Source of the DNA: Nymphaea colorata
Taxonomy: Eukaryota; Streptophyta; Magnoliopsida; Nymphaeales; Nymphaeaceae
NCBI RefSeq assembly: GCF_008831285.2
Contig: NC_045142.1
Coordinates: 5,523,501-5,587,500, forward strand
Length of the DNA: 64,000 nucleotides
Direction of reading: 5' to 3'
Numbering within the stretch: position 1 is the first letter of the stretch; each line of letters begins with the position of its first letter. The position numbers and the translations under genes are program-made. This document shows, one piece after another, positions 1 to 12,659 of this stretch. The notes under the pieces are model-generated. The model was not told where the DNA came from. It did not search any database and saw nothing but the letters and a program-made list of their open reading frames with translations.

Positions 1-2049
1 CTTGAGCAGCACCGCCTTGGCGTCGTCGCTCAGATCCTTCAATGGCGTGTTGTCGAACATCTGCCTCCCCGTGGAGAAGCACCTCGACGTCCTGGCAAAC
101 TCGTTGTGGAGCACACCCTCGTAGGAATACTTCACCAGCGAGAGGTAGTGGAACCAAATCCAGTACGGTGGTATTCTGTCCCTGTTGATGAAGAAGCCGC
201 TGAAGAGAACGTAGTACGCCAGGATGGCCACCACCACCGTGTAGCCCAACATGACATGCGAGATGACGCCGGAGAAGAAGGTGACCATCCCGCTTCCGGC
301 CCAGTAGGAGGCGAAGGTCATGGCGAAGAAGTAAAGGAAGGCCTCCCCCCCTCCGGCGAGGCCCACCGCGAAGAAGGTAATGGCGGCGAAGGCGAGGGAG
401 TGGATCATGAGGGGAGGAGCGGTGACGATGGCATTGGAGAGGACGTAGGAGGAGCGGCGGTAGGCGTTGTAGGCGGTCTCCCTCATGAAGATGTAGCGCT
501 CCTGGAGGAACACCGGCAGGGCGTCGGCGCAGGTGTAGAAGATGGTGGACATGGCGAAGGCTAAGAAGCTCAGCCGCTCCCTGACGCCCTTGGGCGTGGT
601 GTCCAGTTGCCAAAAGATGGTGGCGAGGATGAAGCCGGTGACGATCACCATGACGAGACGCATGACGAACAGCTCCGGCATCCGGTGAGTGTTCAACATC
701 GACCGCTTGGTGAGTATGATCGTCTCCCTCCAGAATGGATTGGCGAATTCCGGCGATCTCCCGCAGCCTTCTTTGGTGTTTGCGGAGACGAGCTTCCCGC
801 GGGAGATGCTCGCGTTGATGGCGGCCTTGAGGGTCATGCCCTTGCCCTTCCGCTTTTTGGAGTCTCGTGAGTGAGAGGGTTGGTTGCTCTTCCAGGACTT
901 GTAGAAGTCCACGAGGACCTTGATCCCGCTGGAGCTCGCCTCGAGCTCGCGGATGAGGTCGAGAGCGAACTCGACGTGGTTCTCGTTTTCCGGCACCCGG
1001 TGGCCGAAGTCTGACAGGAAGCCGGAGAGGCCGGACGGCGGTCCGTTGTAGACGGTGTGGCCGCGTGAGAGGAAGATCATGCGGTCGAGGAGGCCAACGA
1101 TCCTGGAGCTCGGCTGGTGGATGGACATGATGACGATGCTGCCGGTGCGGGCGATCCTCTGAAGGACCTTGACGACCATGAAGGCGCTGGTGGAGTCGAG
1201 CCCAGATGTGGGCTCGTCCAGGAACAGGAGAATCGGGTCATGGATGATGTCGATTCCGATCGACACGCGCCGTCGCTCTCCGCCAGAGACTCCTCGGTGG
1301 CCCTCGTCTCCGATGACGGTCTTTACCGCACGGCGAAGGTCCAGTTGGTCGATGAGGGCCTCCACCCGCTCGCGCTTCTTCTCCTTGGAGACGGTCTGAG
1401 GCAACCTGAACTCAGCGGCGAAGGTGAGCGTCTCCTCCACGGTGAGCATCGGGAAGAGGAGATCGTCCTGCATCACGTAAGCAGAGATAGACCGCATCAG
1501 CCGCCCCTCGACCGCCTCGCCGTTGAGCGTCACGGTGCCCCGAAGGCTCCCCCTGGCGATCCGGTTGGCCAGGGCGTCGATAAGCGTCGACTTCCCCGAT
1601 CCGCTGGCACCCAACACTGCCAGGATCTCGCCGTCGCGTGCCTCGCCAGATATCTGGTTCAAAAGTACTCGTGTTTCCGGGTCGGCCACCACCTCGACGG
1701 AGTCTGCGCATGCCGAAGGTAGGGTGCGCTTGCACCCTCCTGTGAGCGACATCCGGCGGACGCGAATACTGTAGGAGAGGTCCGTGAAAGATAAGACGAA
1801 CGGTATTTCCCGGATTCCCTCCTCCATCGCCACCAGTCGACGTTCAGATGACGAGGGTCCCGCTGGGGTCTCCAGCCTCGTGATGGCTTGCTCCTCGGCC
1901 TGTTCGAGAAGATCGCCGAACTTGGGGTTTTTCTGACGCTCGTCTCGGGTGACGATGGCCGCCTCGATATCCCCACCGTCGCCATGTTGCCGGGAAGATG
2001 ATCCCCCCGGCAACTTTTTCCGCCCCCTGGACGTAGAGGAAGACTTCAT
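1..2049 (-). CDS. ABCG-family half-size ABC transporter (partial, C-terminus outside window)
   Basis: A single open frame of 683 codons reads leftward from the ATG at 2049 to the window edge with no intron, as is usual for the ABCG1/2/6/16/20 branch of plant half-transporters. The order is nucleotide-binding domain then membrane domain. Seen directly: '[14 protein letters not shown]' near residues 82-95, Walker [10 protein letters not shown] (147-155), signature VSGGE (254-258), Walker B ILLFLDEP (273-280) and switch His311 in SIHQPSS. The membrane domain starts near residue 455 and holds several hydrophobic segments, plus '[20 protein letters not shown]' (622-641). Relatives are about 700-730 aa, so roughly 40-50 residues, including the last membrane segment, lie off the left edge. 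Known members of this branch act as dimers in the plasma membrane and export suberin, cutin or pollen-wall lipid precursors; that substrate class is inferred here. The coding DNA is far more GC-rich than the surroundings. Confidence 0.96.
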   Translation of the reverse strand, partial: MKSSSTSRGRKKLPGGSSSRQHGDGGDIEAAIVTRDERQKNPKFGDLLEQAEEQAITRLETPAGPSSSERRLVAMEEGIREIPFVLSFTDLSYSIRVRRMSLTGGCKRTLPSACADSVEVVADPETRVLLNQISGEARDGEILAVLGASGSGKSTLIDALANRIARGSLRGTVTLNGEAVEGRLMRSISAYVMQDDLLFPMLTVEETLTFAAEFRLPQTVSKEKKRERVEALIDQLDLRRAVKTVIGDEGHRGVSGGERRRVSIGIDIIHDPILLFLDEPTSGLDSTSAFMVVKVLQRIARTGSIVIMSIHQPSSRIVGLLDRMIFLSRGHTVYNGPPSGLSGFLSDFGHRVPENENHVEFALDLIRELEASSSGIKVLVDFYKSWKSNQPSHSRDSKKRKGKGMTLKAAINASISRGKLVSANTKEGCGRSPEFANPFWRETIILTKRSMLNTHRMPELFVMRLVMVIVTGFILATIFWQLDTTPKGVRERLSFLAFAMSTIFYTCADALPVFLQERYIFMRETAYNAYRRSSYVLSNAIVTAPPLMIHSLAFAAITFFAVGLAGGGEAFLYFFAMTFASYWAGSGMVTFFSGVISHVMLGYTVVVAILAYYVLFSGFFINRDRIPPYWIWFHYLSLVKYSYEGVLHNEFARTSRCFSTGRQMFDNTPLKDLSDDAKAVLLK

Positions 2050-2160
2050 GAGAGAGATGCGGTGTGTGGAAGTGCACCAGGAAGCGAGGGGGAGGGTGTG
2101 AATTTAAACGCACCAAGAAACAATGGCGAACAAAAAATTTAAAGAAAAACATCCATATCA
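2050..2160 (-). promoter_or_regulatory. Probable core promoter and 5' leader of the ABCG gene
   Basis: Read on the minus strand, this stretch carries a TATA-like GTTTAAATTCAC (about 2098-2110). It is followed by a C-rich leader with CCCTCCCCCTCG and CTCTCTC just before the ATG. GC content drops sharply upstream of 2160. The promoter role is inferred from composition and position only. Confidence 0.35.
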
Positions 2161-2399
2161 ATCCCTCTCTTTACGTAATTTAAAAAAAGTGCACAATTTT
2201 TTCACAAAATTGTGGAAGAGCCTCTGTATGGAAGGAAAATTTTTAATTTTTAAAATGACAAAAGTACCCTTCAATAACTGTGGTCAAGTAAACCTCTCTC
2301 TATGTTGTTGCTGGTCACTGCCCTGTTTCAAGGGAATCAAAAGAAAATGAGGATTGGCTCTTGCTGCTGCTGGTTACTGCCCTGTCTTCAAGCTAATAG

Positions 2400-3290
2400 A
2401 AAGAAAATGATTACTGGTTTTACAGAGAACAGCGATCCAAACGAATTATTATAATTCTCTTCCTCGCTTCCTTCCTTCTTCTCCGCTCTTGTTGTTTCCT
2501 TCCAAAACTTAACCTTCTAATATTGAAATCATGCAGAGAACTTCATATCACAGTCTAGAAGAACATAATTTTCTGCAACCTAAACACCACCTTCTGCTAT
2601 ACAAACAAAATCATAATAAGCTAAAAGAAATCCTCAAAAGCCATATATCATCATCTTCTCGAGGATTACCACATGGGCACCGGAATCAATGCATCATCAC
2701 AGCAGCAATCAGACGATTAACAGAGCCTCACAATCTAGAACTAGAAAAAATGCGCAAGAAGGGAAGAAAAATCAACAGAAAATCCAATAACTCACCTTCA
2801 AACTTGCGGCAATGACCTCAAAAAACAGAGAAAACATAAAAACTCATGGCCATCGATCGGCTGACACCCTCTTCCACCGGCAGAGAACCGATCCTCCACC
2901 ATCAGAAGCCTGAAGCAAGAGCTTTTGAAGCATACTCCGTCAATCATGAAAGAGATGATGTCGTGTTTTCTTTGCATTTTATACAGAAAACGAAGAAGAC
3001 AAAAGAGAAAGAAAATTCCATCTCACAACATTACTGGCCTCCCAACAAGAAGTTAGGTAGGGAAGAAAGTAACAGAACATAAACAACATCAAGGGATGAA
3101 CGAAAAACTAAAAGGCAAAACAAGGAGCATGAGAAAAAAAACGCACCGCTCGAAGAAGAGAAAACTGAAAAGAGAAGTAATTCTTCCTCTCCCAAACAGC
3201 ATGCAGACACGAGAATACGAGGAGGGCAACTGCGGAGTGGGAGAGAGAGAGAGAGAGAGAGGGTACTTTTGTCAATTCAAAATTTTATTG
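2400..3290 (-). other. Possible minus-strand transcript start with a 5' exon-like segment
   Basis: Read leftward from about 3290, the sequence has a pure CT run (3240-3262), a pyrimidine-rich leader, then a moderately GC-rich block. That block ends in a good splice donor, GAAG|GTGAGT, with the last exon base at 2796. This looks like the 5'UTR exon of a leftward gene. No clear coding exon follows before the ABCG gene, so it may be a distal leader of ABCG, a non-coding transcript or a gene relic. No protein was recognised on either strand. Confidence 0.25.
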
Positions 3291-3299
3291 AAAAATTTG

Positions 3300-4040
3300 G
3301 GGACCGGTTTGTTGAGTTTCACGAGGGATTTTTAATATTGGCTTCAAAGTCAAGGGGCTTTATGTAATTAACTTTTTTTTAAACTCTTTTTTAAATATGA
3401 ACTAGAGTTGACTCAAAAGTTGCTCTCCCAAGCACATAAAACGTGGAAGACGACCGACTAAACCATTGGCGTCAAGCTTCAATGTCTAAATGACGGAAAT
3501 ACCCACGAGCAGTCGCAAAAACTTCACTGGAATGATCTTACTTACTGTAATTATGATCATTTGAAAATTACGTGGGTGCCACTGCCTGTGGATTAGGAAA
3601 AGGAAGTGAAACCTCTTTACTAGGACAAACATGAAAAGGTGTAAAAAATTTACTTTTGTAAGAGCTTAATGATTGATTTTATATATATATATATATATAT
3701 AAACTCAAAAAATTTCTGATTAAAAAACATTAATAGTCTAAATTTTAATTTTGAAGGGGCACCCATATATAAGATTAGTAAAATGATAATGAAATATCAA
3801 TATAAAAATAAAAAATTTGTAATAGTGATGACACTTAATATTTTTTGAGAATTCTATGCCTTTGAAATATAACGATTGAGGCTTCTTAGGAGTTCTCACA
3901 TTTTGCACTTGTTGTCGGCCAAGTGAATTTGTTTGGCCTAACTCAATCTCTCCGGCAACTAAGAAGTAAGAGGTCCTGGTGAGTCCAGCCGCAATCTCCT
4001 TGATTCCTTTCTCAACCCAAAAGGTCAAAACGGTCTGAAG

Positions 4041-4087
<47 letters not shown>

Positions 4088-4730
4088 TGATAACATAATT
4101 TAGAGTGTTTTTAGCAACAATTCATGGATTTCTTACTTTTTACTCACTTTGGTCTTATTTTTTATGGGTGCATGCTGTAAAATGACAATTTTACCCTTTT
4201 TCCTTTTTTTTTCTTGCCAAAATCGCCAGCTATATTTGTATGTCTGCATATATAATTACACTGTGAGCTAAAATGCCTTTGGTTTTCTTTTTTCCTCATT
4301 TACAAAATCCTTTTCTTTTTTTTTTTTTTGTGGGGTGCCAATCAAGAGCGTAATCCTTCTTCCACGTACTTAATGGGTGGCCAAAAAATGGGCATGCCTT
4401 CTTGCTCGCCCCAGTTTTTCTAATATATCATCTACTCATCATCTTTTGTTTGTTTCTTCACATTATTCAGAGTGGCCCCATATATGGTTTTCCTGTTCTC
4501 TCCCATGCTTTCATTTTCAAGGTAACAGTAATCTTTTTAACAGGATCTCCCTGTAGCTTGGCTTAATTCAAAATTTTCTTTATCCTGTTTACATTCACAA
4601 TAAGTTAGTAATAAGTTAGTAGCAGGAGTATTTCATTTTGTCTGTTAAAAAAAGAGTCGAAGCCCCCACCCAACAACTTGTCCCCATAAAATATAGGACT
4701 TGCTTTGGTGTCTCGAGATGTTACCCCTGC
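3300..4730. other. AT-rich intergenic spacer
   Basis: No coding region was recognised. The stretch contains (AT)n tracts at 3681-3700 and 4044-4084, plus several T-runs. Short frames on either strand lack recognisable motifs. Confidence 0.6.
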
Positions 4731-4735
4731 GCCCA

Positions 4736-4915
4736 ATGGCGGAGCCAGAACAGTCCAACCTCTGGATCTGGGTAGGGCCAAACTAAATTTAAATCTAAAA
4801 AATACATAGAGTAATTAAAAAATAATTTTTTTTTTTCGTTTTGCCAGGATGGGGCCATGGCCTAGGCGCCCCCCCCCCCCCCCCCCCCCTCCCTCCGCCC
4901 CTGCCTGCGCCACTA
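4736..4915. mobile_element. hAT-like MITE remnant with poly-C core
   Basis: The left end reads TGGCGGAGCCAG. The right end reads CTCCGCCCCTGCC followed by GCGCCACTA, which on the other strand becomes TAGTGGCGC...GGGGCGGAG. This resembles the CAGGGGCGGAGC-type terminal repeats common on small plant hAT elements. The interior holds an uninterrupted run of 21 C (4869-4889). Target duplications were not resolved. Confidence 0.45.
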
Positions 4916-5324
4916 CTCACATTCAAAGATAGATCGAGCCTAGTAACCCAAACCCCCCACACCTTGACTAATTTGGACTAATTGGCAGTTAATCCTAAAT
5001 ATTTTAGACATGCAGAACATTTAAAGAAGATCGATTTGATATTCCTTTCTTTTTCTAAGTTCTGAATTTGGTACTCAGAAAAACTCTACGAAGGTTCAAA
5101 CAAAAACAACAGGTTTGGGTTTGTGTAGTTCAACTTTGAGCAGATCTCAATGTGCATGGAGCAGGTAGGTCCATGCTCGAAGTAAGTAAGTTCTTATATA
5201 GAAATTGACCTTTTTGGGTTTGATAATTCAGCCTCTTAAGGGTCACAAGGGCATGGACCCAGTTTTGATTCTTTAGCCAACTCAAAAGCAAGCATTTGTT
5301 GTCTTTGCAGGAGAATATGCCTGA

Positions 5325-5425
5325 TATGGGCTCAATAGTCTAATGGTAGGGTTCCAAATTAATGAGTCAGTTCAGAGATGCTAAATACATTAGGCTAATG
5401 GTTCGAAACCATAACATAATGTTTC
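5325..5425 (+). repeat. tRNA-like / SINE-head fragment
   Basis: TAGTCTAATGGT (5336-5347) resembles a pol III A box, and GGTTCGAAACC (5400-5410) is a near-perfect B box. The 64-base spacing is too long for a functional tRNA without an insertion, and no acceptor-stem pairing was evident. It is best read as a decayed tRNA-derived repeat. Confidence 0.35.
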
Positions 5426-5429
5426 TGTT

Positions 5430-5860
5430 TCATGTATTTGCCTAAAAAAGTGGGACAGATTCATTGAACGCTTTTTAAATTGTCCAATGTGTCAAACTAA
5501 TTTTCGGGTAAGATTTAAACATCATGTTTCCAAATGACCGCTTAAGGGCACGTTTGCTAGCCCTAGATTTTGCTTTGAAGCAGTAGCCCCCAAATTTCTG
5601 GCTCCGCCAGTGATGCCGGCTTTCCATGTGTACAAAGAACCACATCCTTCTCATGGATGGCTCTTCTTTCTCGAGCTTTTGGACAACTATAGCCCAAAGA
5701 TGAATGAAATTGAAAGAAGGATCATTGTCATCATGCGCCAAGCGAAAGATTCCCCAGATGCCCACTGATTTGATTTTGTTGCTATGATACATTTATCTCC
5801 TTTTTTCTGTCTTTTTGTTGTTTGATTTAGCATTTTCTCTGGACACCATCTAATGGAACA
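5430..5860. other. Intergenic DNA with an hAT-like MITE end
   Basis: AGCCCCCAAATTTCTGGCTCCGCC (about 5585-5608, split here as AGCCCCCAAATTT and CTGGCTCCGCC) matches the right end of the GGCGGAGCC family seen at 4736 and 41195. The matching left end could not be located. No protein was recognised. Confidence 0.35.
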
Positions 5861-6023
5861 GAAACATTACTATCTTCTAGAACTGGTTCTGATCCCCTGA
5901 AACATTACTATCTTCTAAAAATGGTTCTGATCCTCTGATACATTACCATCTTCTAGAACTGGTTCTGACTCCTTGAAACATTGCTATCTTGTAGAACCTG
6001 TACTCCATTACTATCTTCTAGAA
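5861..6023 (+). repeat. 38-bp tandem repeat, about 4.3 copies
   Basis: The unit begins GAAACATTACTATCTTCTAG and recurs at 5861, 5899, 5937 and 5975, so the period is exactly 38. A partial fifth copy runs to about 6023. Copies differ by a few substitutions. Confidence 0.85.
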
Positions 6024-7367
6024 GCAGTGCTTCCCTGGAATTGGTAATTAACCATGGTGATTGGAGGATTCAAGCTACAATAATAATCAGAAAATTTTGA
6101 AGCACATAAAAAGGAGTGGAAAAGCTACCCCTATCACTAAAGTTCATCCCTTATCACGAACGCAAAAAACTGTTCATTACTTAATTAGATGGTTGGGCTA
6201 ATCTAATGAAGTATACATTATATATCCCAATTACATCTGTCCTCAAGGGGGTTGGCAGAAAGGTCTGGGGTGGGCGGCTGGTAGGCAGCCAGTCTTTATT
6301 CCAAGTGTCAGATGCATCAACCTCCTGTTCTGTAAAAAGTGGTTTCACCGATACGTAAGTTGAAGCGCAGCAGAGGATTGACACCCCAAGGCATCAAAAG
6401 CAAGCCCTGTACCCTAGGAGGATAAGAAATTGGGGCTTCGGATCTCTGCTGAGTGGTCGGTCTTTCACTCATCCAGAATAATATCCCAACAAAATCTTTA
6501 AAGATTTGAACAATTTCCCAGCATTTCTTGTCCAGACTTGTGGAACAATCTCAGCCATATACTATACGGAAGCAAACTGTGGGGCAGTGATGCACATGAG
6601 GGTGTAAGCAATTCCACAGGCATAAACAGAGATAGTGATCATTGAAGGTTGTCTGAGGACTGTGGACTCGATTCATTGGATTTGCTCTTCCTGTTTAAGA
6701 TACCCAACAAAGAAAACCACCTCTACCATGTGATTTTGAGATCCACAGATAGTTTTGAGCATGTAGTTGATATTTAAACTTTGATTATCTTTATATGAGA
6801 TGTATAGTACCTGTTCTTCCCATTTTTTTTCCTATTTTCAGACTCATCTAGAAAAATAAACTAAGCAAATCCAAAATGGGAGCCCTGGAAACATCATCAT
6901 TTACATGATTGTTGCTTGATTGTTGGATATGAAGCTTCATGCTATTTTTAGAAGCAGGGAACACTACTTCAAACTTCTATATATCGATGCAACGGTAATA
7001 TAGATAGTTTCTCTCCGGTTGCGTTCCAGCCTTCTCAACAAGCAAAGAAAACTTGCTTCCTCAAGTGCACTTTATATATGGACATAAGAGAAATGAAGTT
7101 TAGCATATAATTCCAAGTTATTCAATATTTATCCTAGAGAGGTTGGCAAATAAAATGCGGCAACTGTTTGTAATATATGTGTTCTTGTAGTTCTAATATA
7201 GTGCTACATATTTATTAAGCATTTTTGTAAAAAATGGAATTAAATATTTATCAACGATGAGTTGTTTAATGTTATGAGTTCTCACTAGGTGATATGATCT
7301 GTAAATGAGGAAAAAATGTCTGATAGTTTCTTTAAAAAAAAAATTAAGTTCCTTGTCCAGAAAGTAG

Positions 7368-7371
<4 letters not shown>
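6024..7371. other. Intergenic spacer, no gene seen
   Basis: The composition is mixed and moderately AT-rich. Short frames, for example around 6181-6384 on the minus strand, show no domain, repeat or splice context. Nothing further was recognised. Confidence 0.5.

Positions 7372-7448
<77 letters not shown>
7372..7448. repeat. (TA)n microsatellite
   Basis: This is an uninterrupted alternating TA tract of about 77 bases. Open frames crossing it give meaningless Tyr-Ile repeats on both strands. Confidence 0.98.
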
Positions 7449-8787
<1,339 letters not shown>

Positions 8788-9063
8788 CATAATTCCAGTT
8801 TCAGCCAACAATGAAAATCAAGCTAGTCCAAAGAATAAAGCAAGAAAATAGAATTGAGAAGTTTGTGGCCGGACTAAAGATGCATGTTCGAGTTCTCACC
8901 CTCGCTTGGACTTGGTTGGCTGTGGAATGGCGGTCGATCAGGATTCTCATTCACCATAGGTCTCAAGGAATTAATGAAGTCATCAATTGTGTTAAGCAGG
9001 TGTGACTGCAAATCTTGGTCTAAATGCGCATACTTTTTAAAAAAACATTAATGTAGGTTGCAG

Positions 9064-9064
<1 letters not shown>

Positions 9065-9145
<81 letters not shown>
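9065..9145. repeat. (AT)n microsatellite
   Basis: A pure TA tract of about 81 bases. Confidence 0.98.
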
Positions 9146-9148
<3 letters not shown>

Positions 9149-9253
9149 GACGGCTAGTTGTTTGGCCACCATGTTTAGCAACGGAATATCTCTTTACAAC
9201 TATTTTCAGTGACAAAATAGAAAGAGGTCATTTAATTATAAAGGTAGCCGGCT

Positions 9254-9347
<94 letters not shown>

Positions 9348-9540
9348 TATATATGTATAAGCTATGTTTTTTATTTTGTGTCACTGAAAACCATTGCAAA
9401 AAATGCATTTACAACAATCAATTGCTTAACAACCATGGTTTTTAGCAACAGAATACACCTTTTGCGACCCTTTGTTGCCATAGAAATTAAAGCATTTATT
9501 ATCTGGCCATAGAGGTAGCCGATTTTAATTTTCCTTAGAC
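9146..9540. repeat. Word-type repeat (GCGACGG / AGCAACGG) split by AT tract
   Basis: The block 9146-9255 carries GGCGACGGCTAG, AGCAACGGAATA and GGTAGCCGGC. The block 9375-9535 carries AGCAACAGAATACAC, TTGCGACCC and GGTAGCCGAT. The shared words indicate two parts or copies of one element, separated by a second AT tract (9256-9339). The class is uncertain; subterminal arrays of CACTA or hAT elements look like this. Confidence 0.45.
9256..9339. repeat. (TA)n microsatellite followed by short (CA)n
   Basis: About 84 bases of TA run into ACACACAC and a further short ATATAT. Confidence 0.98.
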
Positions 9541-10150
9541 AAAATAAAACTAATTACAGTATTTTTCCACAAATAATGAAATTAGCAATTAATAATGAAC
9601 AATGAATATTTTATCAATATATAATTCAAAGAAAAAGAAGACAACCTTTTTGTTGCTGCCCCTGAGTTATGTCAACTTAGGTGATGGACCTCTTTGAAGA
9701 GTATGTGTTAGTTCATCACAACTGCATTGTTTTCACTTCAAGTCTTTTCTATTCACCTGTTATAATTCCTTTTACAAGACATTCATGAAAGTGGATATTG
9801 TGCTTGCCTTCTTTTCTTGAGACTTACTCCTTGATTTCACGTTTTAGATACTATTGTATTATTGATCTGATTTAGTCTTTGCATGATTTGAAAGTCACAG
9901 TAGCAATATCATGAGCCACGTAAAGTGATGTAAGTGATGACGATGAAGCTGATGATGAGGACAATATCGCCAGAAAGGGTGGGAGCAGGCCATTCCATCT
10001 CCGCTTTTCTTGGACAGTACTCTTGAATTATTCTTCCTTTGGCTTTTCTACTTACATGTGGCCAAGTTGCTAGCATCAAAGAGGGGAGAAGAAGCATCCA
10101 AGGATATCGATCTTACTGATAAAGACTCTTGGCTGGACTAGTCGGGGCTT
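9541..10150. other. Intergenic DNA with one short unassigned frame
   Basis: A 62-codon minus-strand frame (9909-10097) ends in a hydrophobic stretch (IVLIISFIVITYITL). It has no homologue I recognise and no supporting splice or promoter context, so I do not call it a gene. Confidence 0.3.
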
Positions 10151-10330
10151 TGCATAGCATAGCTGGTTGAGATGACTGACTTGTGAAAATCTGGTCATCA
10201 GTTTGATTCCTATAAGTGCTATTTATCTAAACTGCAAATGGTGGATCTACTGCACTGCAATTGACGAGTGTCCTCCTTTCCGCTCAGGTTTCGAAGCTGC
10301 CCTAAAGCTTGGGGGTAGGGGAAATGGAGC
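10150..10330 (+). mobile_element. tRNA-derived SINE-like repeat, copy 1
   Basis: A box TAGCATAGCTGG lies at 10155-10166 and B box AGTTTGATTCC at 10200-10210, spaced about as in a tRNA gene. The body AAGTGCTATTTATCTAAACT then aligns with the copy at 41466 (AGTGCTATTCTCCTAAACT). Pol III origin is inferred from the boxes and their spacing. Confidence 0.55.
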
Positions 10331-11080
10331 AGTTTCGACATTATATAAATTTTGGCCTAAGTCCAAATTATGTATATACTTAAGTTCATTCTATTGCTTT
10401 TCTTTTTTTTCATCTAACACAAGGAGATATCACTTAGGACACGAGAGTTGGTTACTCCTATTTAAATACCCTTGCTTAAGATGGCGGATAAAATATTGGA
10501 ACGGTAAATTTACCATAGGAAAAAAATCCATGGTAAAAAGTCAGACCTCAGAGGGTCCGACCTTTTTTGCATGGTAAAATTACCCTAATCTATCTATTTC
10601 AGCAGGGTAATTTTTCTTGTGTTTGATTTTAAAGTGAAAAGTCGTACAAGAAAGGCAAGCATAGTAAAATCTCTGTGCATCAAACGAGGCACTAAGGGTT
10701 TGTGCAGGGGCAAAGCCGAGGGGACATAAATTTCAGAGATATACTAAAGAAAACTTTTTGGGAATTTTTTTTAAGGGCCACCAATCTTTTTTCAAAAAAA
10801 AATATATAGGGATTAAACTGAAATTTTTGAAATATCATGTGTGAGAAATTTTGTTTCTCAGAAGCTAAAGGGGGTACATGATCCTTAAAGTTTCTCCCCA
10901 GCATATGCCTCCCTAGGTTTGTACAAATAAGATGGTGTTTATGAAAATTAAGCCATAACTGGAGGATGTATTCTTGCACAACCGTCAAGTTGCTAACTTC
11001 TCTACTTCATCAAACCTCTAGCTAGGAATGATATTCCTAATTTCCTTAAAGGACCCAACGGAATAGTGTTGTACCCTTAG
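10331..11080. other. Intergenic spacer with MITE-end fragment
   Basis: GTGCAGGGGCAAAGCCGAGG near 10702-10721 resembles the CAGGGGCGGAGC terminal motif of the hAT-like family. No protein was recognised. Confidence 0.35.
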
Positions 11081-11084
11081 ACTA

Positions 11085-11358
11085 TACATCCTCAATTCGA
11101 TTTTGACAGGTGCTACTTCTCTAAGCCGGAGAAGGTGGGAGGTACTCCATTGAATTGAAGGCAGCCCACTATTCTCCCAAGTCCTAACGCAACTTAGGAT
11201 CCCGAAGGCAGAAAAAATAAGAGACTTTCGAGCCGCTACTTCTCTAAGCCGGAGAAGGTGGAAGGTACTCCGTTGAATTGAAGGCAGCCCACTATTCTCC
11301 GAAGCCCTAACGCAGCTTAGGATCTCGAAGGCAGAAAGAATGAGAGACTTTCGAGCCT
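11085..11358 (+). repeat. SINE-body repeat with internal 123-bp tandem duplication
   Basis: The unit starting GCTACTTCTCTAAGCCGGAG occurs at 11112 and again at 11235, giving two adjacent copies of about 123 bp that differ at only a few bases. The unit aligns with the body of the 41466 SINE-like copy (shared 'AAGTCCT.A.GCAACTTAGGA', 'AGAGACTT'). A B-box-like ATTCGATTTTG precedes it at about 11094. Short minus-strand frames crossing it are artefacts of the repeat. Confidence 0.7.
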
Positions 11359-11359
11359 T

Positions 11360-12285
11360 TTTTCTAAACATTGGGTTGATAACCTTTCGTTCGCTAAAAG
11401 CAAAACCTTTACACAAATATAAGGTATACTCAAAATAAAAACTGATAATGAAAATAATAATTCTCGCTCTTTCTGCCATTTCTCCTTACCAATATTCTTC
11501 TTAGGTCAATATGATCATGATGAGTGATCTTGACCACGAAGAAGTCCTCCTTATCACCTCATTAACTGACAGGTTGTCTTCGTGCATGCCTTTTCAAGCC
11601 CGTCATTATTGGTATTTTGGCGATATTAGAAAGATCTGCATTATTAATCTCATCATCTAAAACTGGTTTTCATTTCTGCAATTATTTTTTCCATGGAGCA
11701 ATTCACTGTAACTGGGGAACCACAAAATTTGTGTTGGATACGTGCAAATGGCTGATGTTTCCCTAATTACAAAAGCAGACCTGATGCGCTCGCAACTTTG
11801 CCATTTACCCTTTTACGGCGCCATGCAAGTTTGGTGGCTAACATGGGGCCCCATGTTCTGCTGTCTGTGGGCGCGGGTAAGAAATTTTCATCCCATTATT
11901 AATCAGGTACAGACATGTTATAGATTTTTTTAGAACGAATTCAATATGTATCAGAGTTTCACTGGTATCCGAATCAGATTATATGTGAAAATTGGTGCAT
12001 GGGTTTTTTAGTTGTTGTATCAGAAGTGAAATCCTGTATATTCTTCCTCAAGCAATATTGAGTAGTTGGATTTGGAAATACCTACATCTGATTTGCTTTG
12101 GGAAGTAAGTTCAAAACGATTAATGGAGTTTGCTGAATTTGGAATAAGTTGATTTTTTTTTTTTTTTTTAGCTGAACCCTAAAAAGATATTCGTTGATAC
12201 AGTTTACTAAAATTACAAACAAGTGGAGAAATCAGCCACTTACACGTTGCAAAGGAGGTCGACTTGTGTGTTATGGTTTGATACT
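11360..12285. other. Intergenic spacer
   Basis: No domain, splice pattern or clear repeat was recognised. It contains a T-run near 12153-12169. Confidence 0.45.
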
Positions 12286-12287
12286 TC

Positions 12288-12655
12288 ATGCCTCTACCAC
12301 CCAACTCAAAAAACTCAAGCTCGAACTCCACTCTAACTCGAGTTGAGGTTGATAGAACGTGCTCAAGCTTGACTCGACAATACAACATTGAGCTCGAACT
12401 CGACTCGATTAATTCGTTTATGTTAAGCATATCTTGTTTTTTTTAATTAATTAACTTGTTTAGTTGCTACTCGTTTAACTATTTTTTCATTATAGTTCAA
12501 CATTTATTATGTGGTTGAATTTTTACAACTCAAATTTGAGTTGTTTAACATTTCGAGTATGCACTTGAACTCGAGCTCGACTTATTTATAAATGGGTCAA
12601 GTTTAGACGAGCAAGTTTAAATCAAGCTCGAGCTGGCTCTATTGGTGCAATCCTA
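12288..12655. repeat. Word-type repeat built on CTCGAG / AGCTCGA
   Basis: Both ends are dense in short CTCGA words in either orientation: ACTCGAGTTGAG, GAGCTCGAACTCGACTCG, GAACTCGAGCTCGACTT, AAGCTCGAGCTGGCT. An AT-rich core (12410-12520) separates them. The layout (word arrays at the ends, AT-rich core) fits a small non-autonomous DNA transposon; superfamily not determined. Confidence 0.55.
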
Positions 12656-12659
12656 CATG

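Noticed and set aside
106-1985. Several open frames overlapping the ABCG coding region on both strands
   Set aside because: They are shadows of the GC-rich ABCG exon. Only the frame from 2049 leftward contains the Walker and signature motifs.
5325-5425. Functional tRNA gene
   Set aside because: The A and B boxes are 64 bases apart and no acceptor or anticodon stem pairing was found; a decayed repeat is more likely.
5861-6023. CRISPR-like array
   Set aside because: The 38-base units are contiguous with no unique spacers, and the DNA is plant nuclear.
9909-10097. Small minus-strand membrane peptide
   Set aside because: A hydrophobic stretch alone is weak evidence; no promoter, family or splice support.
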